Part shown: positions 12,549 to 24,076 of the stretch, one piece after another | Layout of the letters: each line of letters starts with the position of its first letter | Position numbering within the stretch: position 1 is the stretch's first letter | Source: Chlorocebus sabaeus | Lineage: Eukaryota > Chordata > Mammalia > Primates > Cercopithecidae | Assembly (NCBI RefSeq): GCF_047675955.1 | Contig: NC_132904.1 | Location: 4,837,501-4,901,500 of the forward strand | Direction: 5' to 3' | Length of the DNA stretch: 64,000 nucleotides | The notes under the pieces: generated by a model | The model's database searches: none | What the model saw: the letters and a program-made list of their open reading frames with translations, nothing else | Told to the model about the DNA's origin: nothing | Program-made: the position numbers and the translations under genes

Positions 12549-12848
12549 GGCCGGGCGCAGTGGCTCACGCCTGTAATCCCAGCACTTTGGGAGGCTGAGG
12601 CGGGCGAATCACGAGGTCAGGAGATCGAGACCATCCTGGCTAACACAGTGAAACCCTGTCTCTACTAAAACTAAAAAAAAAATTAGCCGGGCGTGGTGGC
12701 AGGCGTCTGTAGTCCCAGCTACTCAGGATGCTGAGGCAGGAGAATGGCGTGAACCCGGGAGGCGGAGCTTGCAGTGAGCCGAGATTGCACCACTGCACTC
12801 CAGCCTGGGCAACAGAGGGAGACTCTGTCTCAAAAAAAAAAAAAAAAC
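12549..12848 (+). mobile_element. AluY-like in triplication copy 3
   Basis: Has AluY-type GATCGAGACCATCCTGGCTA and GCAGTGAGCCGAGATTGC. Site is AAAAACTTA, as in copy 1. Confidence 0.9.
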
Positions 12849-12963
12849 TTAACCTCTAGTGCACCTCAAAGTATAACTATACTTAAAGATGACCTTTGAA
12901 GAGGTGATTAAGGTTAAATGAAGTCATGTGGGTGAGGCTGTTTAAAAAAAATTTTTTTAAGGC

Positions 12964-13257
12964 TTTTTTTTTTTGAGACAAAGTCTCACTCTGTGGCCCA
13001 GGCTGGAGGGCAATGGTGCAATCCTGGCTCACTGCAACCTCTGCCCCCTGGGTTCAAGTGATTCTCCTGCCTCAGCCTCCCAAGTAGCTGGGATTACAGG
13101 CGTCCACCACCACGCCCTGCTAATTTTTGTATTTTTGCTAGAGATGGGTTTTTACCATGTTGATCAGGCTGGTCTCAAACTCCTGACCTCAAGTGATCTG
13201 CCCTCCTTAGCCTCCCAAAGTGCTGGTATTATAGGCACGAGCCACCGTGCCCAGCCG
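12964..13257 (-). mobile_element. Alu in triplication copy 3
   Basis: Interrupts TTTAA...GACAGTTTTTAAC, which is continuous in copies 1 and 2. Confidence 0.9.
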
Positions 13258-13867
13258 ACAGTTTTTAACTGTTGAAATAAATGGAAAGGATTCTGGGTAT
13301 TGAATTTTATTGTTAATTTGCTAGTGGGATAATGTATCATGGTTATGTGAAGAAGCTGTATCTGTTAGATATGTACTGAAGTATTTATAGGTGAAATGAT
13401 TCAGCAAAAAAAAAAAAAAGTGGGGGTAGGGAATGAGGTCATTGTTGCAATGAGAACAGCAGAATCTTGATCACTGCTGAGGCTGGGTGTTGGTATAGGG
13501 AGGTCTGATTACAATACGTACACTTGGGTATGTTTGAAATGTCTGTAATAGAAACTAAAAAGGAAACCAAAAACCAAATGTAGATTCTTCACACTCCTCC
13601 TTTCTCTACCAAGCCACGTGGAAGAGGTTGCAATGAGTTCGACACAGATTGATGGACCTTCCAGGCCTGGGTCCCTGCATGACCACGTGGAGCAGAACCC
13701 CCAGTGACCTGTGCTGGACTCGGAGGAGAACAGTGGAGAGATAAACTTTTGTTATTCTGAGTCTTGCCCAGTTCACAGTTGGTTTGTTATCCAAAGTATA
13801 TTGTGTAGTAGAATTAAATTCAGGACACCATCTATAGTATGACATAATTTGTCATTTAAAAGGACAT

Positions 13868-14003
13868 GTACCACTTTGGGAGGCTGAGGTGGGAGGATCA
13901 CTTGAGGCCAGGAGTTTCAGACTAGCCTAGGCAATATAGTGAGATCCCATCTCAGCAAAAAATGTAAACATCAGCCAGATGTGGTGGCACATGCCTGTTG
14001 TCC
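13868..14003 (+). mobile_element. Old Alu, truncated, end of copy 3
   Basis: Left part only; the third copy stops inside it. Confidence 0.8.
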
Positions 14004-15952
14004 TTGCTTCTGGCCACAAATTGAAGGCTGCACTGTCGGCTTCCCTACTTTTGAGGTTTAGGGACTGGGACTGATCCACCACTGGCTTCCTTGCTCCTCA
14101 ACTGGCAGACAGGCTATCATGTGACTTGACCTTGTGATTACAAGTCAATTCTCCTGAGTAAACTCCCTTTCATATGTACATCTTATTAGTTCTGTCCCTC
14201 TGGAGAACCCTGACGAATACACACATTCATCCCTATACACTCTGTTAAGAACGAAAAATAAACGAGAAAATGCAGCCCGTGTTTATCCCATCTCTCCTAG
14301 AACGCTAGCTGCACAGGCAGCTTTTAACGTTCCATTTCCTGGTGGATTCCAGCCCACCCTCCTTCTGGTCCAGCCCCTCTGGGATCCTTGCTGTGCCTCC
14401 AACCTGACCACTCATTTTTAGGGTCTTTCATTGCCTCTGCCTAGAAAGTTCTTTCCCTAAATGTTGCGCAACTTCCTCTCTTTATTCCAGTCTTTCTTTC
14501 CTGATCACACCAACTAAAACATCCCCACCTTGGCCTGCACCGGTTCCAAGCCACAGATGGGCAAGCGGTGAGCACACGGGTCACTGCCAACCACACTCTG
14601 GAAATGTCCTTGAGTATAACCTACTGTGCACATGGGCAAGGATTTTTCTAGGCTGCTGTGTGTATTTCCTTGGCTGCCATACAAATATCACAGACTGGGA
14701 GGCTGAGAGCAACAGGCATTGACACTCCCACAGTTCTGGAGCCCAGAACTCAAAAACCAAGGGGTCAGCAGGCTCATGCTCCCTTGGAAAGGCCTGGGGT
14801 AGGGTCCTTCCTGCCTCTTCCAGCTTCTAGTAGCCCCAGGCATTTGTTGGCTGTGCCCACATCACCCCAGTTTCCTCTGCCTCCGTCATCACGTGGTTCT
14901 CTCTGCTCTGTCTCTCCTCTTCTTATAAACTTGTCATTGCATTTAGCGCTTACTGGAGCAATCCAGGATAGTCTCATCCCAAGATCCTTTCCTTAGTTAC
15001 ATCAGCAAAGACACTCTTTTCAAATAATGTTACATTCTCACGTTCCCAGGGTTAGGACTTGAACATGTCTTTTTGGGGGACACCATTCCACCACTGCAGT
15101 GGAAAGGCATAAGTGAATTGCACGCACCTCTAAAATCTCCGCAGAGCCTGCCAAATTACACTCTCTATTTTTCCCCAGGGAAATTTTAATGCACACTTGG
15201 GCCTGGAGTCTGGCTCGTCGGCACCACGTATACTCACCTCACTTTTGGGAAAACTGAGAACGATGGTGACGGTGACAGGTTCTGAGTTTTCTCCAACACC
15301 GACACCTACCGGGGCTGGGATACCTGTCTCAGAGAGTCCTGCCCTCCCCAGACACTGGGGCTGGTGGGGTCCTCACCAGACATGGGAGGGTCAAGGCAGG
15401 CTCGGGGTGAAGTGGGGGCCCCCTTCCTTGTCAGCTGTCCTGCCCTGTGGCTCTTGGGGTCCCAGATGGAGTGACTGATGCCTGAGTGGCCCGTGGGGAG
15501 TCTAGACCTGGCTGAAGCCTGGGCCCCAATGCCAGCCCAGATGAGGAGCCTGAGACTCAGGGGACAGCCCAGACCCAAGCAGGCTGATGAACAGAAGCAC
15601 CCAGAACAGGCAGGGCTCCATGACCTCGCTTTTCCCATCAGAGCTGGGGTAACTTGTCACTGGGCCCATGTCTCCTTCTCCCCATGAGCTGTGTGGGGCC
15701 TCTGAGCAGGGACCTGGGCAGTGGGCCAGGGCCCCTCTGATCATCCTCAGCCTAATGGGGTGGAGGAGGCAGGGGCGGGTCTGGTGGGGACTGAGATGGG
15801 AGGGGCAGCCTGGTGTGGCCCGACCTTGACACCTACCCCTAGGAGCTGTGTCTCCCAGAGCGCAGTGCCTTCCCCGGTGAGACCCATCGCGATGTCCATC
15901 TCCAAAGAAAACTGTTAGGATCTTCAAGTGAGGATCTAAGAAAACAGCCCGG
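14004..15952. other. Intergenic; LTR remnants at about 14,020-14,225 and an old repeat at about 14,660-15,100
   Basis: The first block ends CTCTGGAGAACCCTGACGAAT, typical of mammalian LTR-retrotransposon (MLT-like) ends. The second (CACAGACTGGGAGGCTGAGA ... CAGTTCTGGAG ... TTCCCAGGGTTAGGACTTGA) is an old interspersed repeat related to the one at about 42,095-42,620. The rest is unique and GC-rich without exon evidence. Confidence 0.5.
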
Positions 15953-16275
15953 GCGGGGCGCGGTGGCTCATGCCTGTAATCTCAGCACTTTGGGAGGCCA
16001 AGAAGGGCGGATCACCTGAAGTTAGGAGTTCCAGACCAGCTGGCCAACATCGTGAAACCCCATCTCTACTAAAAATACAAAATTAGCTGGGCGTGGTGGC
16101 GCATGCTTGTAATTCCAGCTACTCGGGAGGCTGAGGCAGGAGAATCGCTTGAACCCGGGAGGTGGAGGTTGCAGTGAGCCAAGATCGCGCCACTGCGCTC
16201 CAGCCTGGGCGACAAGAGCAAAACTCCGTCTCAGAAAAAAAAAAAAAAAAAAAAGAAAGAAAAAAAGAAAAAGTA
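15953..16275 (+). mobile_element. AluS-like
   Basis: GGGCGGGGCGCGGTGGCTCA to an A-rich GAAAG tail. Confidence 0.9.
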
Positions 16276-16329
16276 AACGGTCCGATCTCCCGTAGGTCTG
16301 ATTATCAGGATGACATCTGGCCGGGGAAG

Positions 16330-16660
16330 TGGAGATTCAGAAGAGAGTTCTAGAGGCAACAGGGACACTGTCCCAGAGCGGCGAAGAGAGGGCCCGGGAG
16401 GGAGGCAGGTCTGCGGCTCCCCGGAGGAGCGGGGCCGTCCGCGGCGCAATGGCGGCCCCCGGTGGCGGTGGCTGGAATGGGCCCTGCGCAAGGCGGAGGA
16501 TCAGGGTGTGCAGGGTGCGGTCTGCAAATTGCCCTCGGTGCCCCTTTATCCGCGCGGGGCCGGGAACTCGGAAGCCGCGAGGTTGCCCCGAGCGCACCCA
16601 GCAGCTGCGCGCTCACGCTCGCCCCTCTCGCAGTCTGATCTGGTGGTTGACCAGATGACC
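16330..16660. promoter_or_regulatory. Orphan CpG-rich block (candidate CpG island)
   Basis: A roughly 300-bp segment between two Alus with many CpGs (for example GCGGCGCAATGGCGGC and TCCGCGCGGGGCCGGG), in contrast to CpG-poor flanks. It contains a YY1-like AATGGCGGC. Short open frames cross it on both strands, but I recognise no protein. It could be an alternative or non-coding RNA promoter, or the 5' end of a GC-rich retropseudogene. Confidence 0.5.
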
Positions 16661-17007
16661 TCCACCCCGTCCCCTGCAACTTTTGCAGACAAGCCCCCAG
16701 GAAGCAAGAGAACATCGGATATACATAAGCATCGACAAAGCCCCTACTGTGTGTGCCTGGACCTCAGCAAAGGGCAAGGGAGAGGCAGGTTCCATCACCT
16801 CCACAACTTCCTGTTCATGTGTTAGGAATTTATTACGTTCACAATATTTATCTATCAATATATTTATTCTGTTTCTTACGTGCAAGTATTTATCCTCATG
16901 TCGATTCTGAAAAGGGGGTACTAGTATCACTCCCATTTTACGGATGAGCAAACTGAGGTGCAGGAACGTGAATTTCACTAACGCTGTCAAGAAACGTTTG
17001 GAATTTG
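16661..17007. other. Intergenic
   Basis: Includes a MIR-like piece (about 16,910-16,985; ACTCCCATTTTACGGATGAG). No gene evidence. Confidence 0.45.
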
Positions 17008-17289
17008 GCAGGGCGCAGTGGCTCATGCCTGTAGCCCTAGCACTTTGGGAGGCCAAGGTGGGTGCATCACTTGAGCCCAGGAGTTTGAGACCCCATCTCT
17101 ACCAAAAAAATATACAAATTATCCAGGTGATGGCATGCACTTGTAGTCCAAGATACTTGGGAGGCTGAGATGGGAGGATCGCTTGAGCCTAGGAGGCAGA
17201 GGTTGCAGTGAGCCGTGATCATGCCACTGCCCTCCAGCCTGGGAAACAGAACGTGACTCTGTCTCAAAACAAACCAAAAACCAAAAAAA
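17008..17289 (+). mobile_element. Alu
   Basis: GGCAGGGCGCAGTGGCTCAT start, A/CA-rich tail. Confidence 0.9.
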
Positions 17290-17808
17290 CATGTGGAGTG
17301 GGGGAGACTGCATCTCAGAAACCAAAAATCCCTGGCTTCCTGGACCAGCACAGCCCACTGACCAGAGGAGGACATCGGAAGGCGGGTAATGAGAACAGCT
17401 CACCCTTTATTGCACCAGACTTCATGCTGGAGACTCCATACTGGGCACAGCTAGGGGCACCAAGGTTTAGAAGGAGTCACAGTCCTGCCTCTGGGATGCT
17501 GCTGTCCAGTTGGGAAGGGGGAACGGCCAGTGCAGAAGAAAGAAGATGGAAGCAGCAAGGCCACTCCTCACAGGCCTCCTGGTGTGGGGGAAGGAGCCCA
17601 GCAAGAATTTCTGCTCCACCAAGGGCAGAAAGGAAGAAGCTCCCCCAGGCTGCAGGGATGAGAGGGAACATGTGGAGGAGGAGGGGCTGCAGCCTTGGGA
17701 GGTGGAGGGCAGAGGAGAGGAGAAGCCAGGGAGGAGCCTGAGGCCAGATGAAGGCCACAGCCCTTGGAAGATAGACACTGGAGCCCCAGGGCTAGGGCCT
17801 TCTTCTTC
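17290..17808. other. Intergenic, purine-rich
   Basis: Unique AG-rich sequence between Alus. Several frames are open by composition. No splice-consistent exon or known protein was recognised. Confidence 0.45.
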
Positions 17809-18107
17809 TTCTTCTTTTTTTTTTTTTGAGACTTTTGCTCTGTCACCCAGGCTGGAGTGCAATGGCACAGTCTTGGCTTACTGCAACCTCCGCCACCAGA
17901 GTTCAAGTGATTCTCCTGCCTCAACCTCCTAAGCAGCTGGGAACTACAAGTGCCCGCTACCACACCCAGCTAGTTTTTGTATTTTTGGCAGAGACGGGGT
18001 TTCATCATGTTGGCCCCAGGCTGGTCTTGAACTCCTGACCTCAGGTGATCCACCTGCCTCAGCCTCCCAAAGTGCTAGGATTATAGGTGTGAGCCATCAC
18101 GCCCAGC
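17809..18107 (-). mobile_element. Alu
   Basis: TTC-rich tail then full body; ends CACGCCCAGCC. Confidence 0.9.
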
Positions 18108-18283
18108 CAGGCTAGGGCCTTCTAAGAAATCAGGGGTGTCAGTCAAATGGGGGACTCTCTTAGAGCCTCCCTGGGGGGCGCATGAGTCCTACACACTCCC
18201 GCCTAGAAGGACAGTGAGTCAGGCCATGGCAGGGCTGGGTCCCCCGCAGCCACTATGCATCCTCGGCTGCCTCACTTCCCTCT

Positions 18284-18397
18284 CCAGGGTTTTGCCATGT
18301 TGGCCAGGCTGGTCTCAAACTCTTGACCTCAGCTGAGCCACCCGCCTTGGCCTCCCAAGGTGCTGGGATTACAGGCATGAGCCACCGCATCCAGCAG
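18284..18397 (-). mobile_element. Alu, partial
   Basis: Only the 5' third of the element is present. Confidence 0.85.
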
Positions 18398-19508
18398 GTG
18401 GCAGCCCCAAGCCCAGGTTGGATCCCTCATTTCCCCTTTCCTCGATACAAACAGGGAAATACAGCTAGCCCTAAAGGGCTGGGCCCAGTTTTGGTAAACG
18501 GTCTTTGAGCTCTGGAAAGAGTCGTTTATCCAGGCACTCTCTCTACTGAGATGATCCGAAAGCCATGGGAAAACACCACGGCAAACATGGCCTGTCCCCC
18601 TCCCACGGCTCAGAGGGGCCTTCTCTGACAGCTGCCACACTCTGCATTCTCGCGTATTCACTCAACAACCATTTACTGAGCACCCGTTATGTGCTAAACC
18701 CTGTGCAAAGTAAGATCTACATGTTTAGTATCTGCTAAGATTCAAACTTTCATCATTTATTTTAAGTCTGTTTACTTCAGGAACCACAGTTTTGGAGACA
18801 TTGTTATTATTTTCAGTAAAATGTGGCTATGACATATCTCTTTGACAGCATCTATTGTGTTTTGCATTTTGTTCAATTGGGTGAGGAGAGGTGACTGATG
18901 TATTCCACCTGTTACATACATAGAATATATAACATAATATATAATATACACATTAGATAACAACTCTCCCTTTTCTCTTTTCTTTCTTTTTACGTTGGAG
19001 GAGTCATATATTTACAGGGTTCAAAACAAAATCCTAATAGCACTAAAGCACTGTGGCAGAGACAGAGTCGACCAAACGTCTGTGGGCTCTTCTCCGTTTC
19101 CCAGGCTCCCCTGCAGTTTGGTCAGGGCCTTGGGACTGGCTCTGGCCAATGGAATGGAAATAAAATGTTCTCCTGGGACAAGGCAGCTAGGAGCTAGTCT
19201 GCTTCCTCTGTCTCTCTCTTCCCCTACTGGGGCAATCAGGGGGCCTTGGTTCCTGCAAGGTGGAGAAGAGCTGCCCCACCCATAGTGGACTTCATGGAAA
19301 TGGGAAATAGCCCTTCCTGGCTAAGCCACTGAGATGTCAGGGCTTATTTCTTATCGCAGCACAGACTGGCCTAACCTGACTAATGCAAGTTAGACAGTGA
19401 AAAGTAGGCCCCCCTTCACACTTTCAGTCCACTCCCAGTGGAGGTACTGTTGCCAGATCTTTGTGTCACGTTCCCAAAATGTTATCTCTTTTCTAGAAGC
19501 CTGAGGAA
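18398..19508. other. Intergenic; short MIR and old repeat fragments
   Basis: A MIR-like motif at about 18,655-18,710 (CATTTACTGAGCACCCGTTA), an AT-rich tract at 18,900-18,960, and at 18,990-19,390 sequence ending ACCTGACTAATGCA that looks like an old LTR-type repeat. Confidence 0.4.
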
Positions 19509-20502
19509 TGTGGGTGGCAAGCCACCCAGGTGCCGAGGCAAGAGATCAAGGGCACCAGCTGTTCCAGTGTAATAAAATATATAAAATAAGAATAGTTATA
19601 CTAGATATAGATCATAGATATGATTATATATGAATATCATTAATCATTAGTTTGTAGCAATTACTCTTTCCTCCAATATTATAATAATCCTTGCTCTACA
19701 ATCATAACCTAGGAAAAACCAGGCCATACAGAGATAGGAGCTGTGGGGACATAATGAGAAGTGACCAGAAGACAAGTGTGAGCCTTCTGCTATGCCTGGG
19801 AAGGGCCACCAGAGGGCGCCTTGGTCTAGCGGTAACGCCAGTCTCTGGGAAGAACGCCCGTTGCCAAGTGGACTGCGGTCTAGCGGTAGCGTCAGTGTCA
19901 AGGAAAAGCACCTGCTACTTCGCAGACGGGGAAAGGGAGTTCAGAGGAGTTCAGAGAAGACTCTACTCCTCCACCTCTTGTGGAGGGCCTGACATCAGTC
20001 AGGCCTGCCCGCAGTTATCCGGAGGCCTAACCGTCTCCCTGTGATGCTGTGCTTCGGTGGTCACGCTCCTAGCCCGCCTTCAGTTCCATCCTGTACACCT
20101 GGCTCTGCCTTCTCGATAGCAGTAGCAAATTAGTGAAAGTACTAAAAGCCTCTGATATGAAGAAATAATGGTGTAGGCTGTGTCCTCTCTCTCTCTCTGT
20201 CTCTCCATCTTGGCTGCCAAACAGGGAAGGGTCCCCTGTCCAGTGGACACGTGACTCACATGACCTTGTCAATCACTGGAGATGACTCACACTCCTTACC
20301 CTGCCCCTTTGTCTTGTATCCAATAAATATCAGCACAGCCTGGCATTCGGGGCCACTACCGGTCTCTGCCTCTTGGTGGTAGTGGTCCCCCGGGCCCAGC
20401 TATCTTTTCTTTTATCTCTTTGTCTTGTGTCTTTATTCCGACAATCTCTCGTCTCCGCACATGGGGAGAAAAACCACTGACCCAGTGGGGCTGGGCCCTT
20501 CA
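19509..20502 (+). mobile_element. Solo LTR of a class II (HML/betaretrovirus-type) endogenous retrovirus
   Basis: 994 bp starting TG (TGTGGGTGGC) and ending CA (GGGCCCTTCA), flanked by 6-bp direct repeats GAGGAA (19,503-19,508) and GAAGAA (20,503-20,508) that differ at one base. A poly(A) signal AATAAA occurs near 20,322 in CCAATAAATATCAGC. The downstream R/U5-like part (GGGGCCACTACCGGTCTC, TTTTATCTCTTTGTCTTGTG, CTCTCGTCTCCGC) is that of HERV-K-related LTRs. I lean towards an LTR14/LTR3-type subfamily but cannot decide. No internal gag, pol or env sequence is present, so the provirus collapsed to one LTR by recombination. An internal motif CTAGCGGTA occurs twice. Confidence 0.8.
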
Positions 20503-20981
20503 GAAGAAGACTCCCCTGGGAGCCTTAATATGGGCAGAGGCTGAACCCTGCTGGCCGGAGAACTTCAGCAGCCAGGTGGGTGCCCAGAGGAGCCCTGTTC
20601 TCAGTTACTGTTCACAGCCCCAGACCCCTACCCCAACCCAGGTCTCCTGCACTATGACCTCCAGGGAAGCAGGTAGAAAATGGCATTTGACAGGCTCCCA
20701 AACCTAAGCACACCTATTAGGGAAGGAACAGAGAGGAGGCTCAGCTGGAAAGATTCAGTGTGGCTCAAGCCTCAGATTCTCCTCCCCCTGTCCCATGGGG
20801 TCAAACTTGGATTTGAGGCCTGCCGGCAACTTGCCTCCTTTTCCAAATGCGTTATTTATTTATGATGAATAGAGCATGAGATGAACCTTTAGTTCCTTGA
20901 ACTGTCATTTAATGACTTCCTTTTCAGAATTTAAAACCACTTCTTTTATTTCCAGATTGTGAAAGCCGCACTTGCTTCAAG
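20503..20981. other. Intergenic
   Basis: Unique sequence between the solo LTR and an Alu. No gene evidence. Confidence 0.45.
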
Positions 20982-21275
20982 GTTTTTTTTTTTTAAACAG
21001 GGTCTTGCTCTGTCACCCAGGCTGGAGTGCAGTGGTGCAATCATGACTCACTGCAGCCTGGACCTCCTGGGCACAAGTGATCCTCCCATGTCAGCCTCCT
21101 GAGTCGCTGGGACTACAGGCACCCGCCACCACGCCTGGCTAAGTTTTGTATTGTTTGTAGAGATGGGGTTTCACCATGTTGGCCAGGCTGGTCTCAAACT
21201 CTTGACCTCAGGTGATCCACTCGCCTTGGCCTCCCAGGGTGCTGGGATTACAGGCGTGAGCCACCGCATCCAGTA
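20982..21275 (-). mobile_element. Alu
   Basis: Poly-T then AAACAGGGTCTTGCTCTG; ends CGCATCCAG. Confidence 0.9.
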
Positions 21276-21869
21276 GCTTCATGCTGTAAACAAAAAATAA
21301 ACCCGAATCACAAAATACAGAAACATACAAAGGAGTATAATTAAGATGACACATAATCCATCACCCAAACATGACCACTGCAACCTCAGGGGTGCGGTCC
21401 TTGCACATTACTATATACATAGATAAAAGCCTGTTGCTATGCTCGAGGGCTTTTTTCTTGAGCCAAAATAAGAACAAATGATAATTTGCTTTTAACTTGT
21501 TTGTTTTTTCTTTTCTAATAAAATGGGTGTGTTTCCAGGTTAACAACTGTAGATCTACATTGTCAGGTTCGGTTTGAAAACTACCTAGTATTTTGCTGCT
21601 AGAAGCAAGTCCACCAAAATGTTAATGGACACTATATCTAGATTTTGGAATTGCCATCATTTTTTAAATGTCCTCTTTTTTTTTTTTTTTTTGAGCATGG
21701 GACTACATGTTAAAAATGTAAATATAAAATTTTAAAAAATGTATTCTTGTAAGTAAACACTGTTTAATATTAAACTTCGATGAACTTGTTTTTCACTTTA
21801 GTTATGTTGACCTGGCTTTTCTTTGAACTCTCACAAGAATGTAAGCAATATTGCTACTTTATTTACTTA
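21276..21869. other. Intergenic, AT-rich
   Basis: AT-rich, with poly-T at 21,677-21,692. Possibly old L1-derived. No gene evidence. Confidence 0.4.
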
Positions 21870-22174
21870 TTTATTTATGTATTTATTTATTTGAGATAGA
21901 GTTTTGCTCTTGTTGCCCAGGCTAAAGTGCAATGGCAAAGTCTTGGCTCACTGCAACCTCTACCTCCTGGGTTCAAGTGATCCTCCTGCCTCAGCCTCCC
22001 AAGTAGCTGGGATTACAGGTGCCCACCACCACACCTGGGTAATTTTTGTATTTTTAGTAGAGACGGAGTTTCACCATATTGGCCAGGCTGGTCTCGAACT
22101 CGTGACCTCAAATGGTCTGCCTGCCTTGGCTTCCCAAAGTGCTGGGATTACAGGCGTGAGCCACCGCACCCGGC
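21870..22174 (-). mobile_element. AluS-like
   Basis: (TTTA)n tail, body ends CGCACCCGGCG. Confidence 0.9.
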
Positions 22175-22461
22175 GAACATTTCTATTTAAAAAAATTTTG
22201 TTTTTCTTAATGTGGTAGACTCCTGGCAGGAGATTATATTATCTCCTTTTGTTATAAGTTAAATATTTACTAATAGTGTTTTGAAACCACTGAAATAAAT
22301 ACAATTCGTGAACCACCACACCTAGCCAAGGGAAGATATTAATTCAAATTCTTCCTACCCTTTTTATGTGCTCAGTTGCTAAAACATAAAATTTGCAACT
22401 TATTTAAGGATGTTGACATAAATATTTGGACTTTAAAACTGCCTTTTTCTACTTTCAAAGG

Positions 22462-22590
22462 CATGTGTGTATGCGCGCATGTGTGTGTGCATGTGTGTGT
22501 GTCGGTGTGTGTGTGTGTGCATGTGTGTGTGTGCATATGTGTATGTGTCAGTGTGTGTATGTCTGTGTGTGTGTGTGTGCATGTGTTTTT
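22462..22590. repeat. (TG)n/(TGTGCA)n microsatellite
   Basis: About 125 bp of alternating TG with CATG interruptions, a potential Z-DNA former. It is likely polymorphic. Confidence 0.9.
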
Positions 22591-22844
22591 AAACAGAGAG
22601 CATCTCCCCTTTGTTGCTCAGGCTAGAGTGCAGTGGCACAATCACAGCTCAATGCAACCTCAGCCTCCCAAGTAGCTAAGACTGCAGGTGTGAGCCACCA
22701 TACCTAGCTAATTTTTAAATGTTTTGTAGAGATGGGGTCTCACTATGTTGCCCAGGCTGTTCTCAAATTCCTAGCCTCAAGCAATCCTCCTGCCTCAGCT
22801 TCCCAAAGTGCTGGAATTACAAGAGTGTGCCACTGCATGCAGCT
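22591..22844 (-). mobile_element. Alu, old, internally deleted
   Basis: Follows the TG microsatellite; lacks part of the right monomer. Confidence 0.8.
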
Positions 22845-22944
22845 CCAAAGGCCCTATTTTAACCATCTGGTCCTTATTTGAAAATAAAGCAATTTGTAAA
22901 TAGACTATTGAAAATCCAGGATAATGGAATCAGGCTCTTTGCCT

Positions 22945-23255
22945 TTATTTTTTATTTTATTTATTTATTTTTTGAGATGGAGTTTCACTCTTGTTGCCCA
23001 GGCTAGAGTGTAATGGCATGATCTTGGCTCACTACAACTTCCACCTCCCAGGTTCAAGAGATTCTCCTGCCTCAGCCTCCTAACTAGCTGGAATTACAGG
23101 CATGAGCCACCAAGCCCAGAAAATTTTGTATTTTTAGTAGAGATGGGGTTTCACCATGTTGGCCGGGCTGGTTTCGAACTCCTGACCTCAGATGATCCAC
23201 CTACCTCGGCCTCCCAAAGTGCTGGGATTACAGGCGTGAGCCGCTGCACCTGGCC
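22945..23255 (-). mobile_element. AluS-like
   Basis: (TTTTA)n tail; body ends GCTGCACCTGGCC. Confidence 0.9.
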
Positions 23256-24061
23256 CTTCTTTGTCTTTAATGCTAAGATAGTGTGACTTCAAAATCAATA
23301 TTTTAGGAACAAAACCGATGAACAAATTGATGATTGGGGACGGAAAATCTCTCCAAAGCTTTATTTCAGATCAATAGTTTGAATCAATAGTGTTGATTTT
23401 TGTAGCACATATAATTGTTTGATGCTTCGCAAATATTTTTAAAGTTAGAAATTAAAACCTACGCTCTTCTGTATGAGCCTCCATGTCCACGGGCTTTATT
23501 CTATAAGTGGTTGTTTATTTTTCTCACCACGTTATCTATTTTCCTATGCCAAAAGATATATTTATTTTATTTTATTTCAGCTAACGAAATGTATGCTCAA
23601 AAAGGTGTTTTAAATATGTACTGATAAGAGAACAGTTCCTTTATTCGGGAGATGTTTGTAATCTAATGCTAAGTGGGCAGGGAGAAGGATATTACATTGT
23701 TTATATATTAAATTATGTTTATATGAAAATTCAAGGGAAAAATAACAAAATTAGCAAAAATCAGTTGTTGGACAGGGCGAACTTTTTTTTTTTTTTTTTG
23801 CTTGCTATCTTTCCCTTTTTCCTACATTCCAAGTGTTTTGTGATTTCATTTGCTTATTTAAAAAAACCTAAAAATTAAAGACATCTTCAGAACAAAATAA
23901 TACAAAGTCCATTTAATTTCATCCACCAAAAACATTTTTGTTTTCTTATGCTTATAACATAATTTATGTTCATTGTGCAAACAAACATGAGATGTTCCAA
24001 AAAATATAAATGAGGACATTAAAAATTATTGTAATTCCAAAATCTAGCTATATTCTCTATT
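23256..24061. other. AT-rich intergenic sequence at the NANOG retrocopy landing site
   Basis: AT-rich with a poly-T at 23,783-23,799. It looks like old repeat DNA interrupted by the retrocopy: the sequence left of 24,062 continues to the right of 25,884. No own coding potential seen. Confidence 0.5.
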
Positions 24062-24076
24062 AACATTTTGGTGTAC
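24062..24076 (+). repeat. Target-site duplication, left copy (NANOG retrocopy)
   Basis: AACATTTTGGTGTAC, identical to 25,870-25,884. It abuts the first base of NANOG 5'UTR homology. Confidence 0.95.

Larger units (their letters stand above)
9595..14003. repeat. Tandem triplication of a 1.25-kb unit
   Basis: Three diverged copies in direct order: about 9,595-11,167, 11,168-12,408 and 12,409-14,003. Anchors recur in the same order: CTTTTTCTTCAGTTTGAGTTT, a (TG/TA)n microsatellite, TGACCTTTGAAG with AAATGAAGTCAT, GAAATAAATGGAAA, GAATGAGGTCATTGTTG (10,332, 11,580, 13,431), ACCATGTGGAGCAGAA, AATTTGTCATTTAAAAG, and a 5'-truncated old Alu. The spacing is 1,248 bp between copies 1 and 2 and 1,851 bp between 2 and 3, the excess being two extra Alus. 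The unit includes MLT1/MST-like LTR sequence (TGACTGAATTGTG). Copy 3 breaks off inside its Alu. Confidence 0.85.

Noticed and set aside
16310..16825. Open frames over the orphan CpG block (171 codons plus, 121 codons minus)
   Set aside because: Open because of GC richness; no recognisable domain. Kept only as a possible regulatory block.
19800..19910. tRNA-like motif GGTCTAGCGGTAACGC
   Set aside because: Lies inside the solo LTR; no cloverleaf or A/B box arrangement can be formed.
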